DNA of 15,625 nt. Source: Sphingomonadaceae bacterium. GTDB taxonomy: Bacteria; Pseudomonadota; Alphaproteobacteria; Sphingomonadales; Sphingomonadaceae. Below the pieces are notes generated by a model. That model searched no databases. It was not told where the DNA came from and saw only the letters and a program-made list of their open reading frames with translations. Position numbers and translations under genes: made by a program. Positions 1 through 6,391 of this stretch are shown here, piece after piece. Within the stretch, counting starts at the first letter, position 1, and each line of letters starts with the position of its first letter. Location of the stretch: the NCBI GenBank assembly GCA_016462305.1, contig JAEMTM010000011.1:9014-24638 (forward strand), read 5' to 3'.

Positions 1-23
1 GTTCGGCGATTATCCCACGCGTG

Positions 24-50
24 TTGACGAAGGACGTTTACAACTGTAAT
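24..50 (+). promoter_or_regulatory. Candidate sigma-70-like promoter of the blaI-M56 operon
   Basis: TTGACG at 24-29 matches the -35 consensus at 5 of 6 bases and TGTAAT at 45-50 matches the -10 consensus at 5 of 6. The 15-nt spacer is short for a vegetative promoter, so strength is uncertain. Transcription would begin near 57. The first operator dyad (38-49) covers the -10 element and the second (58-71) lies at the start of the transcript, so a bound repressor would block the promoter. The boxes and dyads are visible; the promoter assignment is inference. Confidence 0.5.
38..49. promoter_or_regulatory. BlaI-family operator dyad 1
   Basis: TTACAACTGTAA is an inverted repeat of TTACA/TGTAA around a 2-nt centre. 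It fits the TACA...TGTA core known for BlaI/MecI-family operators. It overlaps the candidate -10 element upstream of the BlaI-like gene, which suggests autorepression. Its centre is 21 bp, about two helical turns, from the centre of the second dyad. Confidence 0.65.
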
Positions 51-57
51 CGAATCA

Positions 58-71
58 ACTACAGTTGTAGT
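58..71. promoter_or_regulatory. BlaI-family operator dyad 2
   Basis: ACTACAGTTGTAGT is a 6+6 inverted repeat around a 2-nt centre, with the same TACA/TGTA core as dyad 1. Its reverse complement matches dyad 1 at 10 of the 12 core bases. It ends 1 nt before the Shine-Dalgarno GGAGG (73-77) of the repressor gene. A second repressor dimer here would lie on the same DNA face as one on dyad 1. Confidence 0.65.
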
Positions 72-84
72 CGGAGGATGAATC

Positions 85-456
85 ATGTCATCGGAACGTA
101 TCAGCGACGCTGAATTAACGATCATGGAAATATTGTGGGAACGTGCGCCGCTGACAGCGACCGACGTAGCCGCGCGGCTGCCCGATGACCGTGAATGGTC
201 CTTACCCACGGTCAAAACCTTGTTGTCGCGACTGCTCGGTAAAGCAGCGGTCGAGCACCATGTTGACGGACGACGCTTTCTATATTCGCCGCTCATCGGT
301 CGTGAGGATTATGTGGCGCATGAATCGAAGCGGCTGGTGAACCGGCTTTTTGGCGGCAAGTTCATGCCATTATTCGCGCATCTGGCGGAGCAAGAAAATC
401 TCAGCGCTGCCGACATATCCGAAATGGAAAAATTATTGCAGGAGATGAAATCATGA
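85..456 (+). CDS. BlaI/MecI/CopY-family transcriptional repressor
   Basis: This 123-residue protein matches the usual BlaI/MecI length and layout. An N-terminal winged helix (about residues 5-75) includes the typical starts 'ISDAELTIMEILWE', 'LPTVKTLLSRLLGK' and the wing 'VDGRRFLYSPLI'. The C-terminal helices (about 80-123, ending in a Leu/Met-rich segment) should form the dimer. BlaI proteins repress their own operon until cleaved or inactivated through a partner M56 protease. The ATG has GGAGG at 73-77 with 7 nt spacing. The stop overlaps the next gene's start (ATGA, 453-456), so the two are probably translationally coupled. Two operator-like dyads upstream support autoregulation. No beta-lactamase gene lies nearby, so the target is probably not classical beta-lactam resistance. 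The family is certain; the inducer is unknown. Confidence 0.93.
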   Translation: MSSERISDAELTIMEILWERAPLTATDVAARLPDDREWSLPTVKTLLSRLLGKAAVEHHVDGRRFLYSPLIGREDYVAHESKRLVNRLFGGKFMPLFAHLAEQENLSAADISEMEKLLQEMKS

Positions 457-2060
457 GCACGGATTTCATGGGGGCATGGCTGTTCGACACCTTTGTGGTG
501 ACCACTATGCTGATGCTGCTGGTTTTGCTCGTGCGGCGGCCTGTGGCGCGGCATTTTGGCCCAACTATCGCCTATGCTCTTTGGTGTATTCCGGCTGCTC
601 GCGTTTTGATGCCTTCGCTGGAGGGTGCGCCTGCACCCGTGCTGGAGAGCGGGACGGCATTGCAGGACAATGTGCGGGACGCGATCCTTGCGGGTATGTC
701 CGCGCCGGAAAACACGGCCGCCGCAGCCAACCAAATGGCGAACATGCCTTCGGTCGATTATGTTGTGCTTGGCTTGACATTATGGCTTGGCGGCGCAACT
801 TTGTTTTTTATCATACAGATGATCCGCTACGCCTCTATGCGCGACGAGCTTTTGTCTGAGGCGACCGAAATCGCAAATATCAATGGCGTCAGCGTTGTTG
901 CGTCGGATCAGGTGGCCGGCCCGCTCGCCTTTGGCCTGTTCAAACGCTATATTGCGGTGCCGCAGGATTTTACCAAAAATTATTCTGCGGAGGAGCGCGA
1001 ACTCGCCATTGCCCATGAAATGGCGCATCACCGTTCGGGCGACCTGTTCGCCAATTTGGCGGCGTTTATCTTATTGTGCCTTTCTTGGTTTAACCCGGTC
1101 GCATGGCTGAGCTGGAGCGCCTTTCGTATTGACCAAGAAGCGGCGTGCGATGCGCGCGTCTTGGCGGGGAAGGGTACGCAGGACCGCGTCATATATGGAC
1201 GCGTTTTGGCGCGGACGGCGTTTGATGGCGTGCCGACCTTTGCCACTGCGCTGAATTCCCCAAAAACCATTATCGAACGATTGCGGCGTCTCAATATGAA
1301 GAATGCCAGCACAAAACGGCGCTTATTTGGTAAAATCGGCATAATTGCCACCGCTGCTATCGTCCTGCCCCTAACCGCAACGGTCGTGCCTGCGGTGGTC
1401 GCGCAGGTTGAAACTGTTGCCGATGGCAAAGCCGAAACGGTCAAGCGCGACGGCAAAACCGTTGATATTTTCCGCCATGACGGCGATGGTAAAAAGGTCA
1501 CCAAGGTCGAACGAGACGGAACGGTGTTCATCTTCCGGACCGACAAGACGCCGACGCAGGGCGAAGTCGATAAGATGGTCGAAGAGGCTGAAACGGACGC
1601 CAAAGAGGCGGATGAAGCCATGAGCGAAGCCGATATTGCACAGATTGAGGCCGATACGGCCATGGCATCCGCCGAGTTCACACGCGGAATGGCCGAGGTC
1701 AGGCGCGGAATGGCACAGGCCAATGGAGTCATCGTAAACGCCGCCGTCGATGTAGCGAAGATCGACATTCAGGAAGTGAACCAAAACTGCAATATTGGGC
1801 AATCCGAATCCACCGATGACAAAAGCCTTGATGGCACGCGCAAGGGGCGCGTTCGCGGAGGTGTGTGTGGCGAGCCGTGTGATGTGTGCGGGAAGCGGCG
1901 GGCAAAGATTGCCATGGCCAAAGCTCTAACGGACTTGCGCGCGGCACGCCGTGACATCGCGTGGGAAACAGAAATGCCTAAAGCTGTGCGCAAAGATGTT
2001 ATCGAAAAGCTGGACAAAGAAATCCGCAAGCTCGAAACGCAAACGGACAATATCAATTAG
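453..2060 (+). CDS. M56 (BlaR1/MecR1-like) membrane metalloprotease antirepressor with a non-PBP C-terminal region
   Basis: The 535-residue protein has N-terminal hydrophobic segments (about 10-27, 37-53, 103-125, 198-221) and a zinc protease site H188-E-M-A-H192. The downstream zinc ligand is E229 in 'DQEAACD', as in BlaR1. A further membrane segment (about 295-317) should place residues 318-535 in the periplasm. BlaR1 has a class-D-like penicillin-binding sensor there, but I see no SxxK plus KTG set. Instead there are two copies of a V-x-R-D-G...IFR-x-D unit (330-343, 352-364), an acidic Ala-rich stretch (about 368-420), then C446 and a C472-x3-C476-x2-C479 cluster, and a basic helical end. 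The start has AGGAG at 440-444 with 8 nt spacing. It probably relieves BlaI repression in response to an unknown envelope signal. The protease call is firm; the sensing role is inferred. Confidence 0.88.
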   Translation: MSTDFMGAWLFDTFVVTTMLMLLVLLVRRPVARHFGPTIAYALWCIPAARVLMPSLEGAPAPVLESGTALQDNVRDAILAGMSAPENTAAAANQMANMPSVDYVVLGLTLWLGGATLFFIIQMIRYASMRDELLSEATEIANINGVSVVASDQVAGPLAFGLFKRYIAVPQDFTKNYSAEERELAIAHEMAHHRSGDLFANLAAFILLCLSWFNPVAWLSWSAFRIDQEAACDARVLAGKGTQDRVIYGRVLARTAFDGVPTFATALNSPKTIIERLRRLNMKNASTKRRLFGKIGIIATAAIVLPLTATVVPAVVAQVETVADGKAETVKRDGKTVDIFRHDGDGKKVTKVERDGTVFIFRTDKTPTQGEVDKMVEEAETDAKEADEAMSEADIAQIEADTAMASAEFTRGMAEVRRGMAQANGVIVNAAVDVAKIDIQEVNQNCNIGQSESTDDKSLDGTRKGRVRGGVCGEPCDVCGKRRAKIAMAKALTDLRAARRDIAWETEMPKAVRKDVIEKLDKEIRKLETQTDNIN

Positions 2061-2095
2061 GGTCAGGACCACTTAAATCCCTTTTCGGCTCTGCT

Positions 2096-2129
2096 GGGGC
2101 GGTTTTTACGGGCCGCCCCTTTTTCTTTT
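2096..2129 (+). terminator. Intrinsic terminator after the blaI-M56 operon
   Basis: GGGGCGG (2096-2102) and CCGCCCC (2113-2119) form a 7-bp GC-only stem with a 10-nt loop. A run of T interrupted by one C follows (2120-2129). It starts 36 nt after the M56 stop codon and separates this operon from the hydrolase gene. Confidence 0.8.
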
Positions 2130-2154
2130 GTCGGTTATACGCCATATCGTCGGA

Positions 2155-3069
2155 ATGAAATGGCCCGACAATATCATAGCAGGCGAGATTGAGCAGCATG
2201 AGCCGCTCGTGCGGCGCGTTCTGGCACCCAATGCTTCGCCTTATACCTATACGGGCACGCAGACGTGGATTGTCGGCAATAAGACAGACGTTGCCGTCAT
2301 CGACCCTGGCCCCGTCGGGAGCGGGCAAAGCATGGGTGACCCCGCAGACATTCATGGCGAGGGCCATGTCGAGGCGATTTTGCGCGCAGTGGGTGATGCC
2401 AAGGTAACTGCCATCCTGTGCACGCATACCCACCGCGACCATTCGCCCGCCGCCGCGCCATTGAAAGCGGCAACGGGCGCGCCGATCATTGGCTGTGCGC
2501 CTTTGGTGCTGCGCGATGATGGCCCACGCGCCGACAGTGCCTTTGACCCTGATTACCAGCCAGATCGCATCCTGAAGGACGCAGAGGCCATTTCGGGCGA
2601 TGGTTGGACGATTGAGGCCGTGGCGACGCCGGGACACACCAGTAACCATCTCTGCTTTGCTTTGCGGGAAAGCGGCGCTTTGTTCACGGGCGACCATGTG
2701 ATGAAATGGTCGACAAGCGTTGTCAGCCCGCCCGATGGCGATATGCGCGATTATCTGGCGAGCTTGCAGAAATTATATGAACGCGACGACCGGGTTTATT
2801 ATCCGGCCCATGGCCCGGCGGTAAACAACCCGCGTCAATTGGTGCGCGGGATGATCGGTCATCGCCGCCAACGCGAACGCCAGATTGTGACCTTGCTGGA
2901 GGGCGGCGAGGGGCACATTCCCAATATGGTGGCGGTGATGTACAAGGGCCTAGACCCGCGCCTTATTGGCGCGGCCGGTCGCTCGGTTCTTGCGCATCTT
3001 ATCGATTTGCAAAATCAGGGGCGTGTGGCGGCGGACGGCGATGGCTGGCATCTCGTAACGGAAATGTGA
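2155..3069 (+). CDS. MBL-fold metallo-hydrolase, LACTB2-like
   Basis: The 304-residue protein (from ATG 2155) carries the full metallo-beta-lactamase-fold metal set: H91-x-H93-x-D95-H96 in 'THTHRDHSP', H161 in 'TPGHTSNH', D180 in 'FTGDHVMKW' and H219 in 'YYPAHGPA'. The C-terminal region (about 235-304, from 'RQRERQIVTLLEGG') resembles the winged-helix tail of LACTB2-like hydrolases. That subgroup includes nucleases and thioesterases, so the substrate cannot be read from sequence. There is no signal peptide, so it is probably cytoplasmic. ATG 2155 is preferred although its Shine-Dalgarno is poor; the only in-frame upstream alternative is TTG 2128, inside the T-tract of the preceding terminator. 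It is not a secreted antibiotic-degrading beta-lactamase despite lying next to blaI. Confidence 0.85.
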   Translation: MKWPDNIIAGEIEQHEPLVRRVLAPNASPYTYTGTQTWIVGNKTDVAVIDPGPVGSGQSMGDPADIHGEGHVEAILRAVGDAKVTAILCTHTHRDHSPAAAPLKAATGAPIIGCAPLVLRDDGPRADSAFDPDYQPDRILKDAEAISGDGWTIEAVATPGHTSNHLCFALRESGALFTGDHVMKWSTSVVSPPDGDMRDYLASLQKLYERDDRVYYPAHGPAVNNPRQLVRGMIGHRRQRERQIVTLLEGGEGHIPNMVAVMYKGLDPRLIGAAGRSVLAHLIDLQNQGRVAADGDGWHLVTEM

Positions 3070-3222
3070 AGCCCACATAATGCTATGGCAGGGCATTGCC
3101 CACCCAAGGCGAAAAAAACCGATAAGAGCCTGAAGCTAGCCTTGTTTCGGATAGCCAAATCGACCACATAGGCGTTCAGTAAAGCTGCTGGAACAGGTCC
3201 GGCATGGCAAAGGTAGTACCGC

Positions 3223-4215
3223 ATGAACGCCCCAACGCCCCGCGAAAACTTGCAAGGCCTTGATCTGCTCGCAGAAATCACACGGCTGAAAAAAGAACGC
3301 AATGCCGTCATTCTCGCGCATTATTATCAAAAGCCCGAGATTCAGGACTTGGCGGACTTTGTGGGCGATAGCCTTGAGTTGAGCAAGCGCGCGGCAGAGA
3401 CCGACGCCGACGTCATCGCCTTTTGCGGCGTAAAATTCATGGCGGAAACCGCAAAGATTTTAAGTCCGCAAAAAACCGTCATATTGCCGGACATGGCCGC
3501 TGGCTGTTCATTGGAAGATGCGTGCCCGCCCGGTAAGTTCAAGGCGTTTCGTGCGGCCCACCCTGACCATATCGCGCTGACCTATATCAACTGCTCCGCC
3601 GAAGTGAAGGCGCTGTCCGATATTATCGTGACCAGTAGCAGCGCCGAAACGATCCTGAGCCAAATTCCGCCAGAGCAGAAAATCATTTTTGGTCCTGACC
3701 GGCATTTGGGCGGCTATCTTGCCCGCAAGTTCAACCGCGAGATGCTCTTGTGGCCGGGTGTATGTATTGTGCATGAGGCATTTTCGGAAACCGAGCTTTT
3801 GAAGTTGAAGGCCCAATATCCCGGTGTTCCCGTTGCCGCCCACCCCGAATGTCCGCCACATATCATCGACCATGCGGATTATGTCGGCAGCACGAGTGGC
3901 ATCTTGCAATATGCGCAGACGATGGCGGGCGATACCTTGATCGTCGCCACCGAGCCGCATATCATCCACCAGATGGAAAAGGCGGAGCCGCGCAAGACAT
4001 TTATCGGCGCACCCGGCGCAGATGGTAACTGCGCGTGCAATATCTGCCCGTATATGGCGCTCAATACGATGGAGAAACTCTATTTCGCTTTGCGCGATTT
4101 GACGCCGCAGATTGAGCTTGATGAAACCGTACGCTTGGCCGCGAAAAAGAGCCTCGACCGGATGTTGGAGATGGCGAGCGGAACCGTCGGCAAGGGCGAT
4201 CTCGGGCGGGCATGA
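3223..4215 (+). CDS. nadA: Quinolinate synthase NadA
   Basis: NadA condenses iminoaspartate with dihydroxyacetone phosphate to quinolinate, the second step of de novo NAD synthesis, using an oxygen-sensitive [4Fe-4S] cluster. The 330-residue protein has the three expected cluster cysteines: C95 ('GCSLEDAC'), C181 ('GVCIVHEAF') and C275 (last Cys of 'CACNICPYMALN'). Other hallmarks are 'AHYYQKPEIQDLADFVGDSL', 'MAETAKILSP', 'FGPDRHLGGYL' and 'YVGSTSGI'. The start is ATG 3223 with AAAGG at 3209-3213. The 153-bp upstream region (3070-3222) shows no convincing promoter or terminator to me. nadC lies about 6.4 kb away on the other strand; nadB is not in the window. The PBP gene follows after 70 nt on the same strand. 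Confidence 0.97.
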   Translation: MNAPTPRENLQGLDLLAEITRLKKERNAVILAHYYQKPEIQDLADFVGDSLELSKRAAETDADVIAFCGVKFMAETAKILSPQKTVILPDMAAGCSLEDACPPGKFKAFRAAHPDHIALTYINCSAEVKALSDIIVTSSSAETILSQIPPEQKIIFGPDRHLGGYLARKFNREMLLWPGVCIVHEAFSETELLKLKAQYPGVPVAAHPECPPHIIDHADYVGSTSGILQYAQTMAGDTLIVATEPHIIHQMEKAEPRKTFIGAPGADGNCACNICPYMALNTMEKLYFALRDLTPQIELDETVRLAAKKSLDRMLEMASGTVGKGDLGRA

Positions 4216-4268
4216 TTGGCTGATGACGAGGTCTATCAAATATATACTCGCCTTAACCGTTACATCGA

Positions 4269-4274
4269 TATAAT
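4269..4274 (+). promoter_or_regulatory. Perfect -10 hexamer upstream of the PBP gene
   Basis: TATAAT lies 11 nt before ATG 4286. No TTGACA-like -35 is found at normal spacing; ACTCGC sits at the 17-bp position. If used, transcription would start around 4281-4282, giving a nearly leaderless message for the PBP gene. A perfect hexamer can occur by chance in this short AT-richer gap, so confidence is modest. Confidence 0.35.
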
Positions 4275-4285
4275 ACAGCCACGCG

Positions 4286-6391
4286 ATGCTTTTCTGGCGC
4301 TCTTCTTCTGATAAAAATACGGATATCGACAGTCGGCTTGCCGCTTTCGACGATAGCTATGCACAGCGTTTTCCCGACGATCCGCAGCCATGGAATGAAG
4401 CCACCCCCGCCCCGGCCAAGCGCCTGTTTTTAGGCAAGACGCGCTGGTGGTGGTTCGGACGAACGATAGCGGGCATGATCGCAATGTTCGTTCTCCTTTT
4501 GCTTTGGTTAGCGGTCACCGCACCCTTGTCAAAATCGCTTCAGCCGATTGCGCCGCCGCGCATTACATTGCTTGCGTCAGACGGCACACCCATCGCACGC
4601 AACGGGGCAATCGTTGATAGACCCGTCGACGTCACCAAATTGCCCCCGCATGTGGTGCAGGCTTTTTTGTCGATTGAGGATCGCCGTTTCTATGCGCATT
4701 GGGGCGTCGATCCGCGCGGCCTAGCGCGGGCGGCATGGTCGAACGCCTTTGGCAGCGGCATGACTCAAGGCGGCAGCACGATTACGCAGCAGCTTGCCAA
4801 ATTCACCTTTCTGACGCCCGAACGTAGCTTCACCCGCAAGGCGCGTGAAATGCTCATTGCCTTTTGGCTTGAGGGGCGGCTTACAAAGGACGAAATCCTC
4901 GGACGTTATCTGTCGAACGTCTATTTTGGTGACAATGTCTACGGTTTGCGCGCCGCATCCCTGTATTATTTTTACCGCCAGCCGGAGCGTTTAACGCTGA
5001 GCCAATCGGTCATGCTGGCTGGCCTTGTGCAGGCACCGTCACGTCTGGCCCCGACCAAGAACCCCGAACGTGCCGCAAAGCGCGCTCGGCTCGTGCTCAG
5101 GGCGATGGTGGCCAATGCGGCCATTACGCAAGCCAAAGCGGATGCCACCCCAGTAGCGCGGTTGGACGTGCGTGTCCGCGAGACATTGCCAACCGGTACA
5201 TATTTCGCCGACTGGGCCATTCCGCAGGCGCGGCTTCTGACCGAAAGCGGATATTCCGACGTGCGGATAACCACGACCCTCGACGCCCGCTTGCAGAATA
5301 TTGCCCGAAAAGTTGTCGCCCGCGCGGGCGTTGGTGATGCGCAAATCGCGTTGGTCGCGATGCGTCCAAATGGGGAAGTCGTCGCCATGGTTGGTGGCAA
5401 AAGCTACAAACAGTCGGCGTTTAACCGTGCAACGCAGGCCAAACGGCAGCCCGGATCGACCTTCAAACTGTTTGTGTATCTGGCGGCGCTGCGTTCGGGC
5501 ATGACGCCGCAGTCGATGATTGCCGATACGCCCATTAACGAAGGCAGTTATCGCCCGAAAAACGCCGGGTTGCGCTATCGCGGCGATATTACGTTGGAGC
5601 AAGCCTTTGCCCAATCGAGCAACGTCGCTGCCGTGCGGCTGTACCAAAAAGTTGACGGCAAAGAGGTGGAGAAAGCGGCGCAAGACCTTGGCATCCTTAG
5701 TCCGCTCACTTTGGACCCCAGCCTTGCGCTGGGTAGTTCAGGCGTCACTTTGTTGGAATTGACGGCGGCTTATGCGGGCGTGGCGGGCAACCAATGGCCC
5801 GTTGAACCGCACGCCTTCAAACAAGAGGAACAAGGCTGGATTGAGTGGTTGTTCTCCGGACCGCGTTCCTTCAGTGGGCGAATGCACCGGATGCTGCTGG
5901 ATTTATTGGGGGCATCGGTGAAGCAAGGCACGGGACGGGCCGCGCGGCTTTCGATTCCGGCCTATGGGAAAACCGGTACCAGTCAGGATAATCGCGATGC
6001 CTTATTCGTCGGCTTTGCGGGCGATTTGGTGGTTGGGGTGTGGATCGGAAATGACGACAACAGGCCGCTAAAGGGCATTAACGGCGGCGGCTTGCCAGCG
6101 CGGATCTGGCGGGATTTCATGTCGCAGTCTATCCGCAATGCCGCGCCAGTGAACAGACAAAAAACCCCTCAGACGCCAGACCCGGAAGGTCCGATTGAAC
6201 CACTTGACCTGCCTGAATTGCCGGAATTGCCAATCGACATCGGCAATTCGGACATTCGCATTGACCAAAAGCAGGGCGTCACCGTGAACACCGATGTCAA
6301 CGGCGTTCCGTTTGAAATTACCCTTGATCGCGATGGTGCCAATATTCAGCCTGCCCCATCTGCGGAACGCCCCGCGCCGGAACCCAGATGA
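4286..6391 (+). CDS. Class A penicillin-binding protein (PBP1A family: GT51 transglycosylase plus transpeptidase)
   Basis: This bifunctional peptidoglycan synthase polymerises lipid II and cross-links stem peptides at the outer face of the inner membrane. The 701-residue order is: cytoplasmic N-terminus (1-58), membrane anchor (about 60-79), GT51 domain (about 100-270), transpeptidase (about 340-610). GT51 hallmarks are E131 in 'SIEDRRFYAHWGVDP', 'GGSTITQQLAK' and 'SNVYFGDNVYGL'. Transpeptidase motifs are S391-T-F-K394, S444-S-N446 and K562-T-G-T. A Pro/Glu-rich tail (about 625-701) ends the protein. An in-frame TAA at 4271-4273 leaves ATG 4286 as the first possible start, yet it has no Shine-Dalgarno. 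Its last codons overlap the protease gene by 4 nt. The class is certain; the exact paralogue (mrcA, pbpC or other) is not assigned. Confidence 0.95.
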   Translation: MLFWRSSSDKNTDIDSRLAAFDDSYAQRFPDDPQPWNEATPAPAKRLFLGKTRWWWFGRTIAGMIAMFVLLLLWLAVTAPLSKSLQPIAPPRITLLASDGTPIARNGAIVDRPVDVTKLPPHVVQAFLSIEDRRFYAHWGVDPRGLARAAWSNAFGSGMTQGGSTITQQLAKFTFLTPERSFTRKAREMLIAFWLEGRLTKDEILGRYLSNVYFGDNVYGLRAASLYYFYRQPERLTLSQSVMLAGLVQAPSRLAPTKNPERAAKRARLVLRAMVANAAITQAKADATPVARLDVRVRETLPTGTYFADWAIPQARLLTESGYSDVRITTTLDARLQNIARKVVARAGVGDAQIALVAMRPNGEVVAMVGGKSYKQSAFNRATQAKRQPGSTFKLFVYLAALRSGMTPQSMIADTPINEGSYRPKNAGLRYRGDITLEQAFAQSSNVAAVRLYQKVDGKEVEKAAQDLGILSPLTLDPSLALGSSGVTLLELTAAYAGVAGNQWPVEPHAFKQEEQGWIEWLFSGPRSFSGRMHRMLLDLLGASVKQGTGRAARLSIPAYGKTGTSQDNRDALFVGFAGDLVVGVWIGNDDNRPLKGINGGGLPARIWRDFMSQSIRNAAPVNRQKTPQTPDPEGPIEPLDLPELPELPIDIGNSDIRIDQKQGVTVNTDVNGVPFEITLDRDGANIQPAPSAERPAPEPR

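Noticed and set aside
1028..1768. A 246-codon open frame on the - strand inside the M56 gene
   Set aside because: It is antisense to a gene with a clear protease motif, is rich in Ser/Ala/Thr from GC-biased codons, and shows no domain or upstream signal.
85..3069. Classical beta-lactam resistance locus (blaI, blaR1 and a metallo-beta-lactamase)
   Set aside because: The M56 protein has no penicillin-binding sensor and the MBL-fold protein is cytoplasmic and LACTB2-like, so there is no support for a resistance cassette.
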